DNA of 64,000 nucleotides from Parvibaculum sp. (GTDB lineage Bacteria > Pseudomonadota > Alphaproteobacteria > Parvibaculales > Parvibaculaceae): positions 62,001-126,000 of the forward strand of contig NZ_JAUYUS010000023.1 of the NCBI RefSeq assembly GCF_030694575.1, given 5' to 3'. Every line of letters starts with the position of its first letter. Position 1 is the stretch's first letter. This document shows positions 28,411 to 39,029 of this stretch, piece after piece. Position numbers and translations under genes: made by a program. Below the pieces are notes generated by a model. That model was given only the letters and a program-made list of their open reading frames with translations, was not told where the DNA came from and searched no databases.

Positions 28411-29172
28411 ATGGCACTTCCCGATTTCTCTATGCGTCAATTGCTGGAAGCCGGCGTTCACTTCGGCCACCAGACCCACCGCTGGAATCCGAAGATGGAG
28501 CACTTCCTCTTCGGCAGCCGAAACAACATTCATATCATAGACTTGGCGCAGACGGTTCCGCTTCTGCATCAGGCTCTCGTCACCGTCCGCGACGTCGTCG
28601 CCGGTGGCGGCCGCGTGCTCTTCGTCGGTACCAAGCGCCAGGCGTCGGACCCCGTCGCCGCCGCTGCCCGCCAGTGCGCCCAGTACTACATCAACCACCG
28701 CTGGCTCGGTGGCATGCTGACCAACTGGAAGACCATTTCGAATTCGATCCGGCGCCTGCGCCAGCTCGACGAGATGCTCGTTGGCGAAGCTAAGGGCTTG
28801 ACGAAAAAGGAAGTTCTGAATCTGACCCGTGAGCGCGACAAGCTTGAACGCGCCATCGGCGGCATCAAGGACATGGGCGGCCTGCCCGACCTGATCTTCG
28901 TCATCGACACCAACAAGGAAGAGATCGCGATCCAGGAAGCCCGCAAACTGGGTATCCCCGTCGTCGCGATCCTCGATTCCAACTCGAACCCCGACGGCAT
29001 CGCGTTCCCGGTTCCCGGCAATGACGACGCGGCCCGTGCGATCAGCCTTTATTGCGATCTGGTCTCGCGCGCGGTCATCGACGGCATCTCGCAGAGCCAT
29101 TCGGCTTCCGGCGTCGATGTCGGTGCCGAAGCCGAACCCGTGGTCGATATTCCGGCCGCCGCCGAAGCCTGA
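28411..29172 (+). CDS. rpsB: 30S ribosomal protein S2
   Basis: This is a small-subunit ribosomal protein, 253 residues. Conserved motifs are [22 protein letters not shown] at the N-terminus, LFVGTKRQA near residue 70, [15 protein letters not shown], and [20 protein letters not shown] near residue 160. AAAGGAG precedes the ATG. It opens the long rpsB-to-lpxB block, and rpsB-tsf is a near-universal bacterial pair. The Ala-rich C-terminal tail is normal for alphaproteobacteria. Confidence 0.97.
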   Translation: MALPDFSMRQLLEAGVHFGHQTHRWNPKMEHFLFGSRNNIHIIDLAQTVPLLHQALVTVRDVVAGGGRVLFVGTKRQASDPVAAAARQCAQYYINHRWLGGMLTNWKTISNSIRRLRQLDEMLVGEAKGLTKKEVLNLTRERDKLERAIGGIKDMGGLPDLIFVIDTNKEEIAIQEARKLGIPVVAILDSNSNPDGIAFPVPGNDDAARAISLYCDLVSRAVIDGISQSHSASGVDVGAEAEPVVDIPAAAEA

Positions 29173-29196
29173 TAAGGCAACGGATTCAATACGATA

Positions 29197-29217
29197 GCCC
29201 CGGCCTTGTGCCGGGGC
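29197..29217 (+). other. Perfect hairpin between rpsB and tsf
   Basis: GCCCCGGC (29197-29204) and GCCGGGGC (29210-29217) form an 8-bp stem with a five-base loop and no T-run. A structure here fits partial attenuation or mRNA processing between the two genes. Confidence 0.55.
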
Positions 29218-29242
29218 GACCCGACAACTTCGAGGACATCCG

Positions 29243-30169
29243 ATGGCTGAAATCACCGCGAGCATGGTGAAACAACTGCGCGAGACCACCGGCGCAGGCA
29301 TGATGGATTGCAAATCCGCCCTCACCGAAACGGGCGGCGACATGGAAGCCGCTATCGACTGGCTGCGCACCAAGGGCTTGGCGAAAGCCGCCAAAAAGGC
29401 AGGCCGCGTGGCCGCCGAAGGCCTTATCGGCGTTGTCGCGAAGGGCACCGCCGGCGCGATCGTCGAAGTCAATTCCGAGACGGACTTCGTGGCGCGCAAC
29501 GAGCAGTTCCAGAAAATGGTTTCCGACGTTGCCTCGGCCGCGCTCTCGGTCGAAGGCGATTTCGACAAGCTGGTGGCTTCGAGCTACCCGGGTTCGTCGA
29601 AGTCGGTGAAGGACTATGTGACGGAAATGGTTGGCACAATCGGCGAAAACATGAACGTTCGCCGCGCCGGCTATATCTCCGTCGATGACGGCGCCGTCGC
29701 CGCCTATGTCCACAGCCAGGTCGTGCCGGGCCTCGGCAAGATCGGTGTGCTGGTCGGGCTGGAGTCCAAGGGCGACAAGGCGAAGCTCCTCGAGCTCGGC
29801 CGCCAGATCGCCATGCACATCGCCGCCACGAACCCGCTGGCGACGCGCAAGGAAGATATGGACCCGGCCCTTGTCGAGCGCGAGCGCAACGTCCTGATCG
29901 CCGAGGCGAGAGAATCCGGCCGTCCCGAGAACATCATCGAGAAGATGGTCGAGGGCCGTATCCGCAAGTTCTATGAGGAAGTCGTGCTGCTTTCGCAGGC
30001 CTTCGTCATCAATCCCGACGACACGGTCGAAAAGGCCGTGAAGGCCGCCGAAGCCGATGTGGGCGCTCCTATTACGGTCGTCGGCTTCCTGCGCTTCGCT
30101 CTCGGCGAGGGCATCGAAAAGGAAGAGTCGGATTTCGCGGCCGAAGTAGCGGCTGCCGCACGCGGCTGA
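29243..30169 (+). CDS. tsf: Elongation factor Ts
   Basis: This is the guanine-nucleotide exchange factor for EF-Tu, 308 residues. The N-terminal UBA-like domain reads [18 protein letters not shown] near residue 8. The core contains [16 protein letters not shown] near residue 79, the conserved segment contacting EF-Tu. The C-terminal dimerisation region is present. GAGGA lies nine bases before the ATG. It is followed by a hairpin and then pyrH, the standard order. Confidence 0.97.
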   Translation: MAEITASMVKQLRETTGAGMMDCKSALTETGGDMEAAIDWLRTKGLAKAAKKAGRVAAEGLIGVVAKGTAGAIVEVNSETDFVARNEQFQKMVSDVASAALSVEGDFDKLVASSYPGSSKSVKDYVTEMVGTIGENMNVRRAGYISVDDGAVAAYVHSQVVPGLGKIGVLVGLESKGDKAKLLELGRQIAMHIAATNPLATRKEDMDPALVERERNVLIAEARESGRPENIIEKMVEGRIRKFYEEVVLLSQAFVINPDDTVEKAVKAAEADVGAPITVVGFLRFALGEGIEKEESDFAAEVAAAARG

Positions 30170-30189
30170 GACGAATTGCCGATTGAAGT

Positions 30190-30223
30190 AACGCCCCCTT
30201 CGCCAGACGGTGCTGGGGGCGTT
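30190..30223 (+). terminator. Strong hairpin after tsf
   Basis: AACGCCCCC (30190-30198) pairs perfectly with GGGGGCGTT (30215-30223) across a 16-base loop and is followed by ATTGT. The weak T-tract suggests a partial terminator between tsf and pyrH. Confidence 0.6.
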
Positions 30224-30311
30224 ATTGTCACTGGATGCCTGTGGGGATTCGGGCCCGCATCGGCAGACGCCCGGAAACGGCCTCAGGGCCAGCCGCAACG
30301 GAACGCTGTAA

Positions 30312-31037
30312 ATGTCTGATAAAACGCTCTATTCGCGCGTTCTTCTCAAGGTTTCGGGAGAGGCTTTGATGGGCCCAACCCAATACGGAATCGACCTAGA
30401 TACGGTCGACCGCATCGCGCGCGACATAAAGCAGGCCATCGACGCCGGCGTTCAGGTTTGCCTCGTCATCGGCGGCGGCAACATATTTCGCGGCCTCTCC
30501 GGCGCCGCCAAGGGGATGGAACGCGCCAGCGCCGACTACATGGGCATGCTTGCCACCGTCATGAACGCGCTCGCCATGCAGACGGCACTTGAGGCAATCG
30601 GCGTGCCGACCCGTGTTCAGTCGGCAATCCCCATGATGACGGTCTGCGAGCCCTATATCCGGCGCCGGGCCGTCCGCCATATGGAAAAGGGCCGCGTCGT
30701 GATATTCGCGGCTGGCACGGGCAACCCCTTCTTCACGACCGATACTGCTGCCGCTCTCCGCGCCGTCGAAATGGGCTGCGACGCACTGCTCAAGGGAACC
30801 CAGGTAGACGGCGTCTATTCGGCAGATCCCCACAAGGTGCCCAACGCGGAACGCTACGACCGGCTGACCTATATGGATGTGCTTTCGCGCGATCTGAAGG
30901 TCATGGATGCTTCGGCGATCGCCCTGGCGCGCGAAAATGCCATACCGATCATCGTCTATTCGATCGACGAGCCGGGCGGCTTCGCGGAAGTTCTCACCGG
31001 GAACGGCCGCTGCACCATAATCTCCGACGCGGCCTGA
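30312..31037 (+). CDS. pyrH: UMP kinase
   Basis: This hexameric bacterial UMP kinase makes UDP from UMP and ATP in pyrimidine nucleotide synthesis. The 241-residue protein has [13 protein letters not shown] at the N-terminus, [11 protein letters not shown] near residue 57, a nucleotide loop [15 protein letters not shown] near residue 135 and [14 protein letters not shown]. These are family-defining within the amino-acid kinase superfamily. It lies between tsf and frr as in most bacteria. Confidence 0.97.
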   Translation: MSDKTLYSRVLLKVSGEALMGPTQYGIDLDTVDRIARDIKQAIDAGVQVCLVIGGGNIFRGLSGAAKGMERASADYMGMLATVMNALAMQTALEAIGVPTRVQSAIPMMTVCEPYIRRRAVRHMEKGRVVIFAAGTGNPFFTTDTAAALRAVEMGCDALLKGTQVDGVYSADPHKVPNAERYDRLTYMDVLSRDLKVMDASAIALARENAIPIIVYSIDEPGGFAEVLTGNGRCTIISDAA

Positions 31038-31061
31038 GCCGGACCAGAAAAAGGACAGGAA

Positions 31062-31625
31062 ATGGCTGACACTACTTTCGACCTCGACGATACCGAACGC
31101 CGGATGCGCGGCGCGCTTCAGTCGCTCAAGCAGGAATTCGCGGGCCTTCGTACCGGCCGAGCGACAGCGAGCCTTCTGGAGCCGATTGTCGTTGAGGCCT
31201 ACGGTCAGAGCATGCCGATCAATCAGGTAGGCACGATCGGTGTTCCCGAACCGCGCATGTTGACGGTGCAGGTATGGGACAAGGGAATGGTGTCGGCCGT
31301 GGAGAAGGCTATCCGGAATTCGGGCCTTGGCCTCAATCCCAACGTCGATGGCATGCTGATCCGTCTGCCCATACCGGAACTCAATCAGGAACGCCGGGCG
31401 GAACTGACCAAGATCGCGGCCAAGTATACGGAACAGGCCCGTATCGCAGTGCGTAACGTGCGCCGGGACGCCATGGATGAATTGAAGCGCCTCGAAAAAG
31501 ACTCACACATGAGTCAGGACGATCACAAAACCTGGGCAGACAAGGTTCAGAAGTTGACGGACAAGATCGTCGCGGAGATCGATGCAGCGTTGTCGCACAA
31601 GGAGGCCGACATCATGCAGGTGTGA
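31062..31625 (+). CDS. frr: Ribosome recycling factor
   Basis: This factor works with EF-G to split post-termination ribosomes. The 187-residue product is close to the family norm of 185. [20 protein letters not shown] near residue 29 and [17 protein letters not shown] near residue 100 are conserved. AAAGGACAGGAA precedes the ATG, and pyrH ends 24 bases upstream. Confidence 0.97.
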   Translation: MADTTFDLDDTERRMRGALQSLKQEFAGLRTGRATASLLEPIVVEAYGQSMPINQVGTIGVPEPRMLTVQVWDKGMVSAVEKAIRNSGLGLNPNVDGMLIRLPIPELNQERRAELTKIAAKYTEQARIAVRNVRRDAMDELKRLEKDSHMSQDDHKTWADKVQKLTDKIVAEIDAALSHKEADIMQV

Positions 31626-31702
31626 GCGCTCTCACATCTCATTGGTGACATCGGGGTTGGACGTTAAACGTATGTATTCGAAAGCGAAAACCTGAGGGCA
31701 TG

Positions 31703-32467
31703 ATGCTGACGTCCAGCCAGAAGATGAGCGATGTTGCGCCGGGCAAGCCGCCCCGGCACGTTGCCATCATCATGGATGGCAACGGTCGTTGGGCGGCAAA
31801 GCGCCACCTGCCGCGCGCCGCCGGTCATCGCCAGGGCGTCGAAACCGTCCGTGTGATTGTCCGCGCGGCCGGCGACCTCGGTATCGAATATCTGACGCTT
31901 TATGGCTTCAGTTCCGAGAACTGGAAAAGACCCGTCGAGGAGGTCAACGACCTCATGGGGCTCTTGAGGCTGTTCATCAGACGCGATCTGGCTGAACTCC
32001 ATCAGAACGGCGTGCGGGTCCGGGTCATCGGCGACCGTGACCATCTTGACGCCGACATCGTGGCTCTCATCGACGAAGCCGAAACGCTGACCCGCAACAA
32101 CGAAAAACTCAAACTCGTCATCGCCTTCAATTACGGCGGCCAGAACGAAATCGCGTCTGCCGCTCGCCGTATGGCTTATGAGGTCAAGGCGGGGCGGCTC
32201 GATCCCGAAACCATTACGCCGGAAACCGTCTCGGGATTCCTGGATACGGCCGGCTTGCCCGACCCGGATCTCATCATCCGTACGAGCGGTGAAAAACGTC
32301 TCTCAAACTTTCTGATATGGCAAAGCGCCTATTCGGAGTTGGTTTTCACGGATGCTTTCTGGCCTGATTTCACCCCCGACTGTTTACGCGACGCCGTAGC
32401 GGAATATCAGCGCCGCAGCCGCCGTTTCGGAGCCGTCGGGGAAACCGACGCCGGCGGCAAGACATGA
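31703..32467 (+). CDS. uppS: Undecaprenyl diphosphate synthase (isoprenyl transferase)
   Basis: This cis-prenyltransferase makes the C55 lipid carrier for peptidoglycan and O-antigen synthesis. The 254-residue protein has [16 protein letters not shown] near residue 19 with the catalytic Asp, [18 protein letters not shown], and the C-terminal [25 protein letters not shown] lies four bases before ATG 31703. The adjacent in-frame ATGs at 31700 and 31724 are alternatives. Its stop overlaps the cdsA start by four bases. Confidence 0.95.
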   Translation: MLTSSQKMSDVAPGKPPRHVAIIMDGNGRWAAKRHLPRAAGHRQGVETVRVIVRAAGDLGIEYLTLYGFSSENWKRPVEEVNDLMGLLRLFIRRDLAELHQNGVRVRVIGDRDHLDADIVALIDEAETLTRNNEKLKLVIAFNYGGQNEIASAARRMAYEVKAGRLDPETITPETVSGFLDTAGLPDPDLIIRTSGEKRLSNFLIWQSAYSELVFTDAFWPDFTPDCLRDAVAEYQRRSRRFGAVGETDAGGKT

Positions 32468-33327
32468 ACGGCCAGCAGGATATACCGCGGCCCGAACCTA
32501 TGGCGCCCAAGGCGAGTGACCTTCGCGTGAGGATTGTTTCGGCGCTGGTTCTGGCGCCTGTCGTGCTTGGCGCCGTGTGGCTGGGCGGATGGGCATTCTC
32601 CCTGCTGCTGGCGCTCGCCGCCGTTCTGATGGCGCATGAAATCGCAGGCCTGCTGTTTGGCGGCGGCGGCCCGCGCCGTACTGCGCTTCTCGCGGGCACG
32701 GCGCTTGTTGTTGTCGCGCTCGCATCGGTCGGGCTTACCGCCGCCGCGCTCGCGGCTGCCGCCGCCGGCCTTGCCTTCGCGCTGGCGGCGAGGAGTTGGA
32801 CACGTGACGAGCTTTGGCCGGCGTTGATCGCCTATCCTTATCTGCTTCTGCCGCTGATCTCCCTGATCTGGCTGCGCGCGGATTCCGCCTTGGGGCTTGC
32901 CGTCGTTTTCTGGCTCCTCGCAACGGTTTGGGCGATCGATATATGCGCCTACTTTGCGGGCCGGTTTATCGGCGGCCCGAAGCTTGCCCCCCGCATTTCT
33001 CCTAAAAAGACCTGGGCAGGCCTTGTCGGCGGCATCCTCGGCGCCATGATTGTCGCGATCGTTACATCGCTATGGATCGGCGAGGGGGCGCCCCTCCTGC
33101 TTGCGCTGATCGCAGCGGCACTCGCTGTTCTCGAACAGGTTGGCGACTTTGCGGAATCCGCCTTGAAACGCAGGGCGGGTGTAAAGGATTCCGGTACGCT
33201 GATACCCGGACATGGCGGTATTCTGGACCGGGTGGACGGTCTCGTTGCGGTCGCTGTCGGGGCCGCTATCCTGGCCCTGATACATAATTCCGCCGAGCCG
33301 GCGGCAGGAGTTTTGATTTGGCCCTGA
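32464..33327 (+). CDS. cdsA: Phosphatidate cytidylyltransferase
   Basis: This inner-membrane enzyme makes CDP-diacylglycerol from phosphatidate and CTP, the branch point for phospholipids. The 287-residue protein has about seven or eight helices. The C-terminal CTP-transferase signature [18 protein letters not shown] with DRVDGL follows, and [13 protein letters not shown] precedes it. The ATG overlaps the uppS stop, and its own end overlaps the dxr start by ten bases, so three genes are translationally chained. Confidence 0.95.
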   Translation: MNGQQDIPRPEPMAPKASDLRVRIVSALVLAPVVLGAVWLGGWAFSLLLALAAVLMAHEIAGLLFGGGGPRRTALLAGTALVVVALASVGLTAAALAAAAAGLAFALAARSWTRDELWPALIAYPYLLLPLISLIWLRADSALGLAVVFWLLATVWAIDICAYFAGRFIGGPKLAPRISPKKTWAGLVGGILGAMIVAIVTSLWIGEGAPLLLALIAAALAVLEQVGDFAESALKRRAGVKDSGTLIPGHGGILDRVDGLVAVAVGAAILALIHNSAEPAAGVLIWP

Positions 33328-34547
33328 TCGCTGCGGCACAAAAGGGAGAAGCGAAAGTCCCTGACCGCGTCTTCGGGGGCGGGGTCAAGAGCGTCACCAT
33401 CCTCGGTTCGACCGGTTCTATAGGGTGTTCGACGCTTGATCTCGTCGCGCGGGACAGAGGCCGCTTCGAACTGGTAGCCCTCACGGCACACAGAAATGTC
33501 CGCTTGCTTATAGAGCAGGCGCGTATGCATCGGCCGCAGCTCGCGGTCATAGCGGACCCCCGCCACTACGAGGAACTCAAGGAGGGGTTGGAGGGGACCG
33601 GCATCGAAGTCGCATCGGGCCCGAAAGCCGTGGTCGACGCCGCAAGCCGCCCGGCGGATTGGGTGATGGCGGGCATCGTTGGCGCAGCCGGTCTCGCACC
33701 GACGCTTGCGGCGGTCCGCCGCGGAGGCTGTGTTGCTCTCGCCAACAAGGAGTGCCTCGTTTCAGCCGGACCGCTTTTCCTTGAGGAAGTAACGAAATCC
33801 GGTGCGACATTGCTGCCCGTCGATTCCGAACACAACGCCATATTTCAGGTGCTGGACGCCACGCGGCTCGAGTCCGTGGACAAGATCGTCCTGACCGCCT
33901 CGGGCGGGCCCTTCAGAACATGGACTGTGGCTGACATGGCGAAGGCCAGTCCGGAGCAGGCCGTGGCCCATCCCCGCTGGGATATGGGGGCGAAGATTTC
34001 GGTCGACTCCGCCACGCTCATGAACAAGGGCCTTGAACTGATCGAGGCGCATTATCTGTTCCCGGTGGGCGAGCCCCGTCTGGATGTCATCATTCACCCG
34101 GAATCCATCGTTCACAGCATGGTGGCGTATGTGGACGGCTCCGTGCTTGCACAGCTCGGATCGCCGGACATGCGCACTCCGATTGCCTACGCCTTGGCAT
34201 GGCCCGGCAGGATGGTTACACCCTGCGCGCGGCTCGACCTTGCCCAGATCGGGCAATTAACCTTCGAAGCTCCTGATTTAAAAAGGTTTCCGGCCCTCGC
34301 CCTCGCAAGGGAAGCCCTGTGTGCCGGGGCCGCCGCCTCGACCGTGTTGAATGCCGCGAATGAAGTGGCCGTGGCCGCATTTCTCGACCGCAGGATCGGT
34401 TTTCTCGATATTGCGGCGGCGGTTGACGCGGTGTTGGCGACCGGGGCCGGAATGACCGGTGCCCCCTCAGACCTTGATGCCGTTTATGAAATTGACCGAA
34501 TTGCCCGGCTCAAGGCAGAGGAATGGGTGCAAAGTCGCGTGCGCTGA
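33318..34547 (+). CDS. dxr: 1-deoxy-D-xylulose-5-phosphate reductoisomerase
   Basis: This enzyme converts DXP to 2-C-methyl-D-erythritol 4-phosphate with NADPH, the second step of the MEP isoprenoid pathway that feeds UppS. NADPH-binding [15 protein letters not shown] is near residue 28, [12 protein letters not shown] near residue 138, metal/substrate-site [11 protein letters not shown] near residue 160, and [20 protein letters not shown] further on. A TTG start at 33318, seven bases behind GGAG and inside the end of cdsA, gives 409 residues. No ATG occurs before the Rossmann motif, so the non-ATG start is favoured. Confidence 0.94.
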   Translation: MALIAAAQKGEAKVPDRVFGGGVKSVTILGSTGSIGCSTLDLVARDRGRFELVALTAHRNVRLLIEQARMHRPQLAVIADPRHYEELKEGLEGTGIEVASGPKAVVDAASRPADWVMAGIVGAAGLAPTLAAVRRGGCVALANKECLVSAGPLFLEEVTKSGATLLPVDSEHNAIFQVLDATRLESVDKIVLTASGGPFRTWTVADMAKASPEQAVAHPRWDMGAKISVDSATLMNKGLELIEAHYLFPVGEPRLDVIIHPESIVHSMVAYVDGSVLAQLGSPDMRTPIAYALAWPGRMVTPCARLDLAQIGQLTFEAPDLKRFPALALAREALCAGAAASTVLNAANEVAVAAFLDRRIGFLDIAAAVDAVLATGAGMTGAPSDLDAVYEIDRIARLKAEEWVQSRVR

Positions 34548-34682
34548 CGTAGTCTGTGTCTGTCGGTACCCTCGAGTCGCTGACGGGCGGGGGTGCGACA
34601 TGTGCTATGGGGGAAACGGTTCGGATGCATCTGAGACGAGGCACCCGGGGCCGCTTTTGTGTGGGATAACAGCTTGAACGCG

Positions 34683-35852
34683 ATGGATTTGCTAACAGGC
34701 ATCGGGGGCTTCGGAGAATCGCTCTGGAGCTACCTCATTCCTTTCCTGTTTGTTTTGACGGTTGTGGTCTTCTTCCACGAACTTGGGCATTTCGCGGTAG
34801 CCCGCTGGTGCGGCGTGAAAGTCAGCACATTTTCGATCGGGTTCGGCCGCGAGATCGTTGGATGGAACGACCGCCACGGCACGCGCTGGAAGGTGAGTTG
34901 GATTCCGCTGGGCGGTTACGTCAAGTTTGCTGGCGACGAAAATGCTGCAAGCGTGCCTAACCGGCAGCAACTCGAGCAAACACCCGTTGCGGAGCGCGCG
35001 GGGCTGTTTCACTTCAAGCCGCTGCCGCAACGCGCCGCGGTCGTGGCGGCCGGTCCGATTGCGAACTTCATTCTGGCGACCGTCATTTTTGCCGGCATCT
35101 TCACTTTTGTCGGACGAAGCATAGCTACGCCGGTTGTGGACGACGTTCGTCCGGACAGTGCCGCTGCTGTGGCTGGCTTTGCGGCAGGCGATCGCATCCT
35201 CACGATCAACGGAAACCCGATCGCAAGTTTCGAGGAGATGCAGCGGATCGTCTCCACGAACAGCGGTAGCGAACTTCGCTTTGAGGTAGTACGAGGCGGT
35301 GAAACGCTTGCTCTGGAGGCTACGCCTCAGGTGCAGGAGATTACCGACCGCTTTGGCAATGTGCATCGCATCGCGATGCTGGGCATCGTGCGACACATAG
35401 ACAGCGGCAATGTTGAAATTGTGCGCAGCGATCCGGTAACGGCGCTTTGGCTTGGCGCCAAGGAAACATGGTTCGTTGCTGAGCGTACGCTGAGCTATAT
35501 CGGGGGCATCTTCACGGGTACGGAAGACGCCGATCAGTTGGGCGGCCCATTGCGTATTGCGCAAGTTTCGGGTCAGGTCGCAACGATCGGCTTCGCTGCG
35601 CTCATCAGCATGACGGCGATGCTTTCTGTCAGTATCGGATTGCTGAACCTCTTTCCTGTGCCGATGCTTGATGGCGGTCATCTTCTGTACTACGCGGTGG
35701 AGGCGGTTCGCGGACGTCCATTGGGTGAGCAGGCGCAGGAGTATGGCTTCCGGATCGGCTTGGCGCTGGTCATGATGTTGATGGTTTTTGCCACGTGGAA
35801 CGACCTGGTTCATCTTCAGGTTTTTTCGTTTCTGAGTGGTTTGTTCAGTTGA
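34683..35852 (+). CDS. rseP: RIP metalloprotease RseP (site-2 protease)
   Basis: This intramembrane zinc protease cleaves anti-sigma factors and signal-peptide remnants. The 389-residue product has the active site FFHELGHFAVARWCG near residue 32, a central PDZ domain (VDDVRPDSAAAVAGFAAGDR near residue 160), and the second catalytic motif NLFPVPMLDGGHLLYY near residue 325. ATG 34683 is chosen; an upstream GTG at 34659 would add eight residues. Codon use here is less C-rich at third positions than in the nuo genes. It lies between dxr and bamA, the classical order. Confidence 0.95.
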   Translation: MDLLTGIGGFGESLWSYLIPFLFVLTVVVFFHELGHFAVARWCGVKVSTFSIGFGREIVGWNDRHGTRWKVSWIPLGGYVKFAGDENAASVPNRQQLEQTPVAERAGLFHFKPLPQRAAVVAAGPIANFILATVIFAGIFTFVGRSIATPVVDDVRPDSAAAVAGFAAGDRILTINGNPIASFEEMQRIVSTNSGSELRFEVVRGGETLALEATPQVQEITDRFGNVHRIAMLGIVRHIDSGNVEIVRSDPVTALWLGAKETWFVAERTLSYIGGIFTGTEDADQLGGPLRIAQVSGQVATIGFAALISMTAMLSVSIGLLNLFPVPMLDGGHLLYYAVEAVRGRPLGEQAQEYGFRIGLALVMMLMVFATWNDLVHLQVFSFLSGLFS

Positions 35853-35944
35853 TTGCCGGAGCGGCGACGGATCTGCTGCGGCGGGGAATGGTTTTCGCGC
35901 GGGCGTTTAGGCACCCGGTGCAACGTGACAGGTTAGGGGACGAG

Positions 35945-38329
35945 ATGGGGCGACTGGCCGGTTACCAGACCAGAGAGACGCGTGTGCGGAGCATCTTTTC
36001 GGCGCTTCTCCTTGCATTGCTTTTCGCCGGTAGCGTCGGCGGGGTGAGCGGACTCGTCGGTATCACTGCCGCACACGCTGCGGAGCCGAACATCAGCGAA
36101 ATTGTGGTTCAGGGTAACCAGCGCATCGAGGCGGAGACTGTCAGGTCCTATATGCTGCTCACTCCGGGGATGCCCTACGATCCGGAAGTGGCCGACCAGT
36201 CGCTCAAGCAGCTCTTCGGCACGGGCCTCTTCGCCGACATCACCATGCATCTGGATGGCTCGCGTCTCATTGTCTCCGTTGTCGAGAACCCGATCGTCAA
36301 TCGCGTCGCCTTCGAGGGCAACAGCGCCTTGAAGGAGGAAGACCTTCAAAAGGAAGTGCAGCTTCAACCGCGTATTGTCTATACGCGGGCAAAAGTGCAG
36401 GGCGATGTGACGAGGATGATCGAACTATACCGGCGCAGCGGGCGGTTCTCCGCCACCGTCGAACCAAAGGTTATCCAGCTTCCCCAGAACCGTGTGGATC
36501 TGGTGTTCGAAATAACCGAAGGCCCGAAGACCAAGATTGCATCGATCAACTTCATCGGAAATGCTGAGTTCAGCGACGGTACCTTGCGTGAGGTCATTTC
36601 GACCAGTGAATCCGCATGGTGGAAATTCCTGTCGTCTTCGGACAGCTACGACCCCGACCGCCTTACTTATGATCGGGAGCTGCTCCGGCGTTACTACCTG
36701 CAACGCGGTTACGCCGATTTCCGCGTTGTTTCCGCCGTCGCCGACCTGAGCCGTGGTGACGCGGCCTTCCATATCACGTTTACTGTGGACGAAGGTGAAG
36801 TATACGAGTTTGGCGACGTCGCGGTGACGACCGAACTCGACAAATTGAACAAGGAAGAGCTTGAGACTCTCCTGTTGCCGAAGTCCGGAGATACCTACAA
36901 TGCCGGGCTTATCGATGAAACGATCGATAAGCTGACTTTTGCCGCCGGTACCAGCGGATATGCTTTCGCAGAAGTACGTCCGCGGATCAAACGTCGTCGC
37001 GATGAACGTGTGATCGATCTCACATTCCAGATCACCGAGGGGCCGCGTGTCTATGTCGAGCGGATCAACATCACCGGCAACTCGCGCACCTTGGACAAAG
37101 TTGTCCGGCGCCAGATGCGGATGGCGGAAGGCGATGCTTTCAACAAGGTACTTCTCGACAAGTCGGAAAAGAATATTCGTGCGCTTCAGTACTTCAGCAA
37201 GGTGGAGATAGCGCAAAGTCCTGGCTCGGCCCCGGACAAGACGATCATCAATGTCGATGTTCAGGAACAGTCGACAGGATCGCTCTCGCTCAGTGCCGGT
37301 TTTTCGACCCTCGACAATGCTGTTGCAGGTATTCAGCTCTCGGAGCGGAATTTCCTAGGGCGCGGCTTGCAGCTCAGCACAGCACTGTCGATTTCGAAGC
37401 GCCGTCAGTTGATCGAGTTTCATTACACCGATCCATATTTCCTGGACCGCGATCTTCTTGGCGGCTTCGACCTCTTCGGCAGCGAGACCAATTTCCAGAA
37501 CGAATCTTCATTCGACTCTCGTTCTCAGGGCTTTGGTCTTCGATTTGGTTTCCCGCTATCCGAAAAGAGTCGCTTTCTCGCGAGGTATCAGTTCCGCCTC
37601 GACGAAATTTTCAACGTCCGATATCTCTCGTGTAGCGACCCCGCTCTCGTGCCGGGTGATTATTGCGTTTCTCCAATTATCAAAGATGCCGAAGGAACCG
37701 AATATCGTTCAATCGTCGGGTATGACTATTACTACGATAATCGAAACGATCCGGTTGAGCCGACAGGGGGCTGGGATTTCCTGTTCACCCAGAATTTCGC
37801 TGGCCTTGGGGGGTCGGTCCGTTACGTGTCGACGGAAATCCTCACCCGTTACTACTACCAGTTGTCGAAAGACTTCCTGACGAGTTGGCGTATTGACGGC
37901 GGGTATATTCAGGGCATTGGCGACGACGTGCCTTTGAATGACCATTTCTTCAAAGGCGGAAATAATATCAGAGGTTTCGCCCGAGGAGGCGTCGGTCCCC
38001 GCGACGTGACGTCTTCCAATAAGGATGCTGTCGGCGCCACCGCTTATATCTTTGGTACCGCGGAGCTGTCGTTCCCGAATGGTCTGCCGGAAGCGCTGGG
38101 CATCAAGACTTCCGTGTTCACGGATGCAGGTTTCATCGGCATGTCCGATTACGACAGGACGCTTTATCCCGGTATTGAGGATGATTTTTCCCCCCGCGCA
38201 TCGGTGGGTGTCAGTCTTTATTGGCAGTCGCCGTTTGGTCCTATCCGGCTCGACCTCGCGCAGGTTCTGCTGGACGAACCTTATGATGAAAAGGAAGCTT
38301 TCCGCTTCAGCGCGGGTACATCGTTCTAA
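35945..38329 (+). CDS. bamA: Outer membrane protein assembly factor BamA
   Basis: This central beta-barrel of the BAM complex inserts outer-membrane proteins. From ATG 35945 it has 794 residues. A signal peptide ends near AAHAAEP, five POTRA domains follow (for example NISEIVVQGNQRIEAETVRSY; short part quoted at residues 51-71), and a 16-strand barrel carries NIRGFARGGVGPRD, the VRGF-type motif, near residue 685. The last residue is phenylalanine, as expected for barrel recognition. AGGGGACGAG precedes this start. ATG 35888 is an alternative that would lengthen the leader unusually. Confidence 0.95.
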   Translation: MGRLAGYQTRETRVRSIFSALLLALLFAGSVGGVSGLVGITAAHAAEPNISEIVVQGNQRIEAETVRSYMLLTPGMPYDPEVADQSLKQLFGTGLFADITMHLDGSRLIVSVVENPIVNRVAFEGNSALKEEDLQKEVQLQPRIVYTRAKVQGDVTRMIELYRRSGRFSATVEPKVIQLPQNRVDLVFEITEGPKTKIASINFIGNAEFSDGTLREVISTSESAWWKFLSSSDSYDPDRLTYDRELLRRYYLQRGYADFRVVSAVADLSRGDAAFHITFTVDEGEVYEFGDVAVTTELDKLNKEELETLLLPKSGDTYNAGLIDETIDKLTFAAGTSGYAFAEVRPRIKRRRDERVIDLTFQITEGPRVYVERINITGNSRTLDKVVRRQMRMAEGDAFNKVLLDKSEKNIRALQYFSKVEIAQSPGSAPDKTIINVDVQEQSTGSLSLSAGFSTLDNAVAGIQLSERNFLGRGLQLSTALSISKRRQLIEFHYTDPYFLDRDLLGGFDLFGSETNFQNESSFDSRSQGFGLRFGFPLSEKSRFLARYQFRLDEIFNVRYLSCSDPALVPGDYCVSPIIKDAEGTEYRSIVGYDYYYDNRNDPVEPTGGWDFLFTQNFAGLGGSVRYVSTEILTRYYYQLSKDFLTSWRIDGGYIQGIGDDVPLNDHFFKGGNNIRGFARGGVGPRDVTSSNKDAVGATAYIFGTAELSFPNGLPEALGIKTSVFTDAGFIGMSDYDRTLYPGIEDDFSPRASVGVSLYWQSPFGPIRLDLAQVLLDEPYDEKEAFRFSAGTSF

Positions 38330-38379
38330 TGGGTCGCGACAGCAGGCCTGCAACAAAAGCTCGAGAGGGGCGTTCGGAA

Positions 38380-38979
38380 ATGAAGTCCAAGTTAGTTGTT
38401 TCGCGTCTCGTGGCCGCCTTTGCCCTGACGATGGGGCTGGGCATGATTCAGCCGTCGGTTTCAGCGGCGGCAACGCCTGCTGTCATATTTATCGTCGACA
38501 CGGAGGCAGTATTCTCTCAGTCGAAAGTCGGACAGAGTGTTCGCAGTCAATTTGAGGATCAGGCGAAGAAGCTTCAAGCCGAAGGCAAGAAGACGGATGA
38601 CGCCCTTCAGGCCGACGCAAAGAAATTGAGCGATGAGCGGGCGCTCCTGTCTCAGGAGGATCTGCAGAAGAAATTCCAGGCGCTGCAGAAGCGCGAGGCG
38701 GAGTTTCAACAATCCATGCAGCGAAAAGGGCAGGCGCTCCAGCTGGGCCTGCAGAGAGCTAATGCAAAAGTCGAAGCGGCACTTCGGCCGATTTTTGCGG
38801 AAGTCCTGAGGGAAAAGGGTGGCACGGTGCTCTTCGACCAATCTGTCGTACTGGCAGGCGGTGCCGATCTCGATATCTCCGCTGAAGTGCTCAAGCGCCT
38901 CAACGAAAGGTTGGCGACGGTTGAAGTAAAGCCGGTGACTCCCGAGGAACTGGCCGCCGAGCAGAAAAAAGCTCAATAG
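38380..38979 (+). CDS. OmpH/Skp-family periplasmic chaperone
   Basis: This is a periplasmic holdase for unfolded outer-membrane proteins, next to bamA as usual. The 199-residue product has a signal peptide (KLVVSRLVAAFALTMGLG, then SVSAAATPA). A VIFIVDTEAVFSQSKVGQSV strand follows, then a long Lys/Gln/Glu-rich coiled coil at residues 55-125 that forms the tentacles. GAGAGGGGCG precedes ATG 38380. ATG 38329, overlapping the bamA stop, would add 17 charged residues before the signal and is less likely. Confidence 0.88.
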   Translation: MKSKLVVSRLVAAFALTMGLGMIQPSVSAAATPAVIFIVDTEAVFSQSKVGQSVRSQFEDQAKKLQAEGKKTDDALQADAKKLSDERALLSQEDLQKKFQALQKREAEFQQSMQRKGQALQLGLQRANAKVEAALRPIFAEVLREKGGTVLFDQSVVLAGGADLDISAEVLKRLNERLATVEVKPVTPEELAAEQKKAQ

Positions 38980-39029
38980 CAGTATAGTGGACAGGCGCGC
39001 CGGGCTCCGGCGGCCGAGATGCGACGGCC

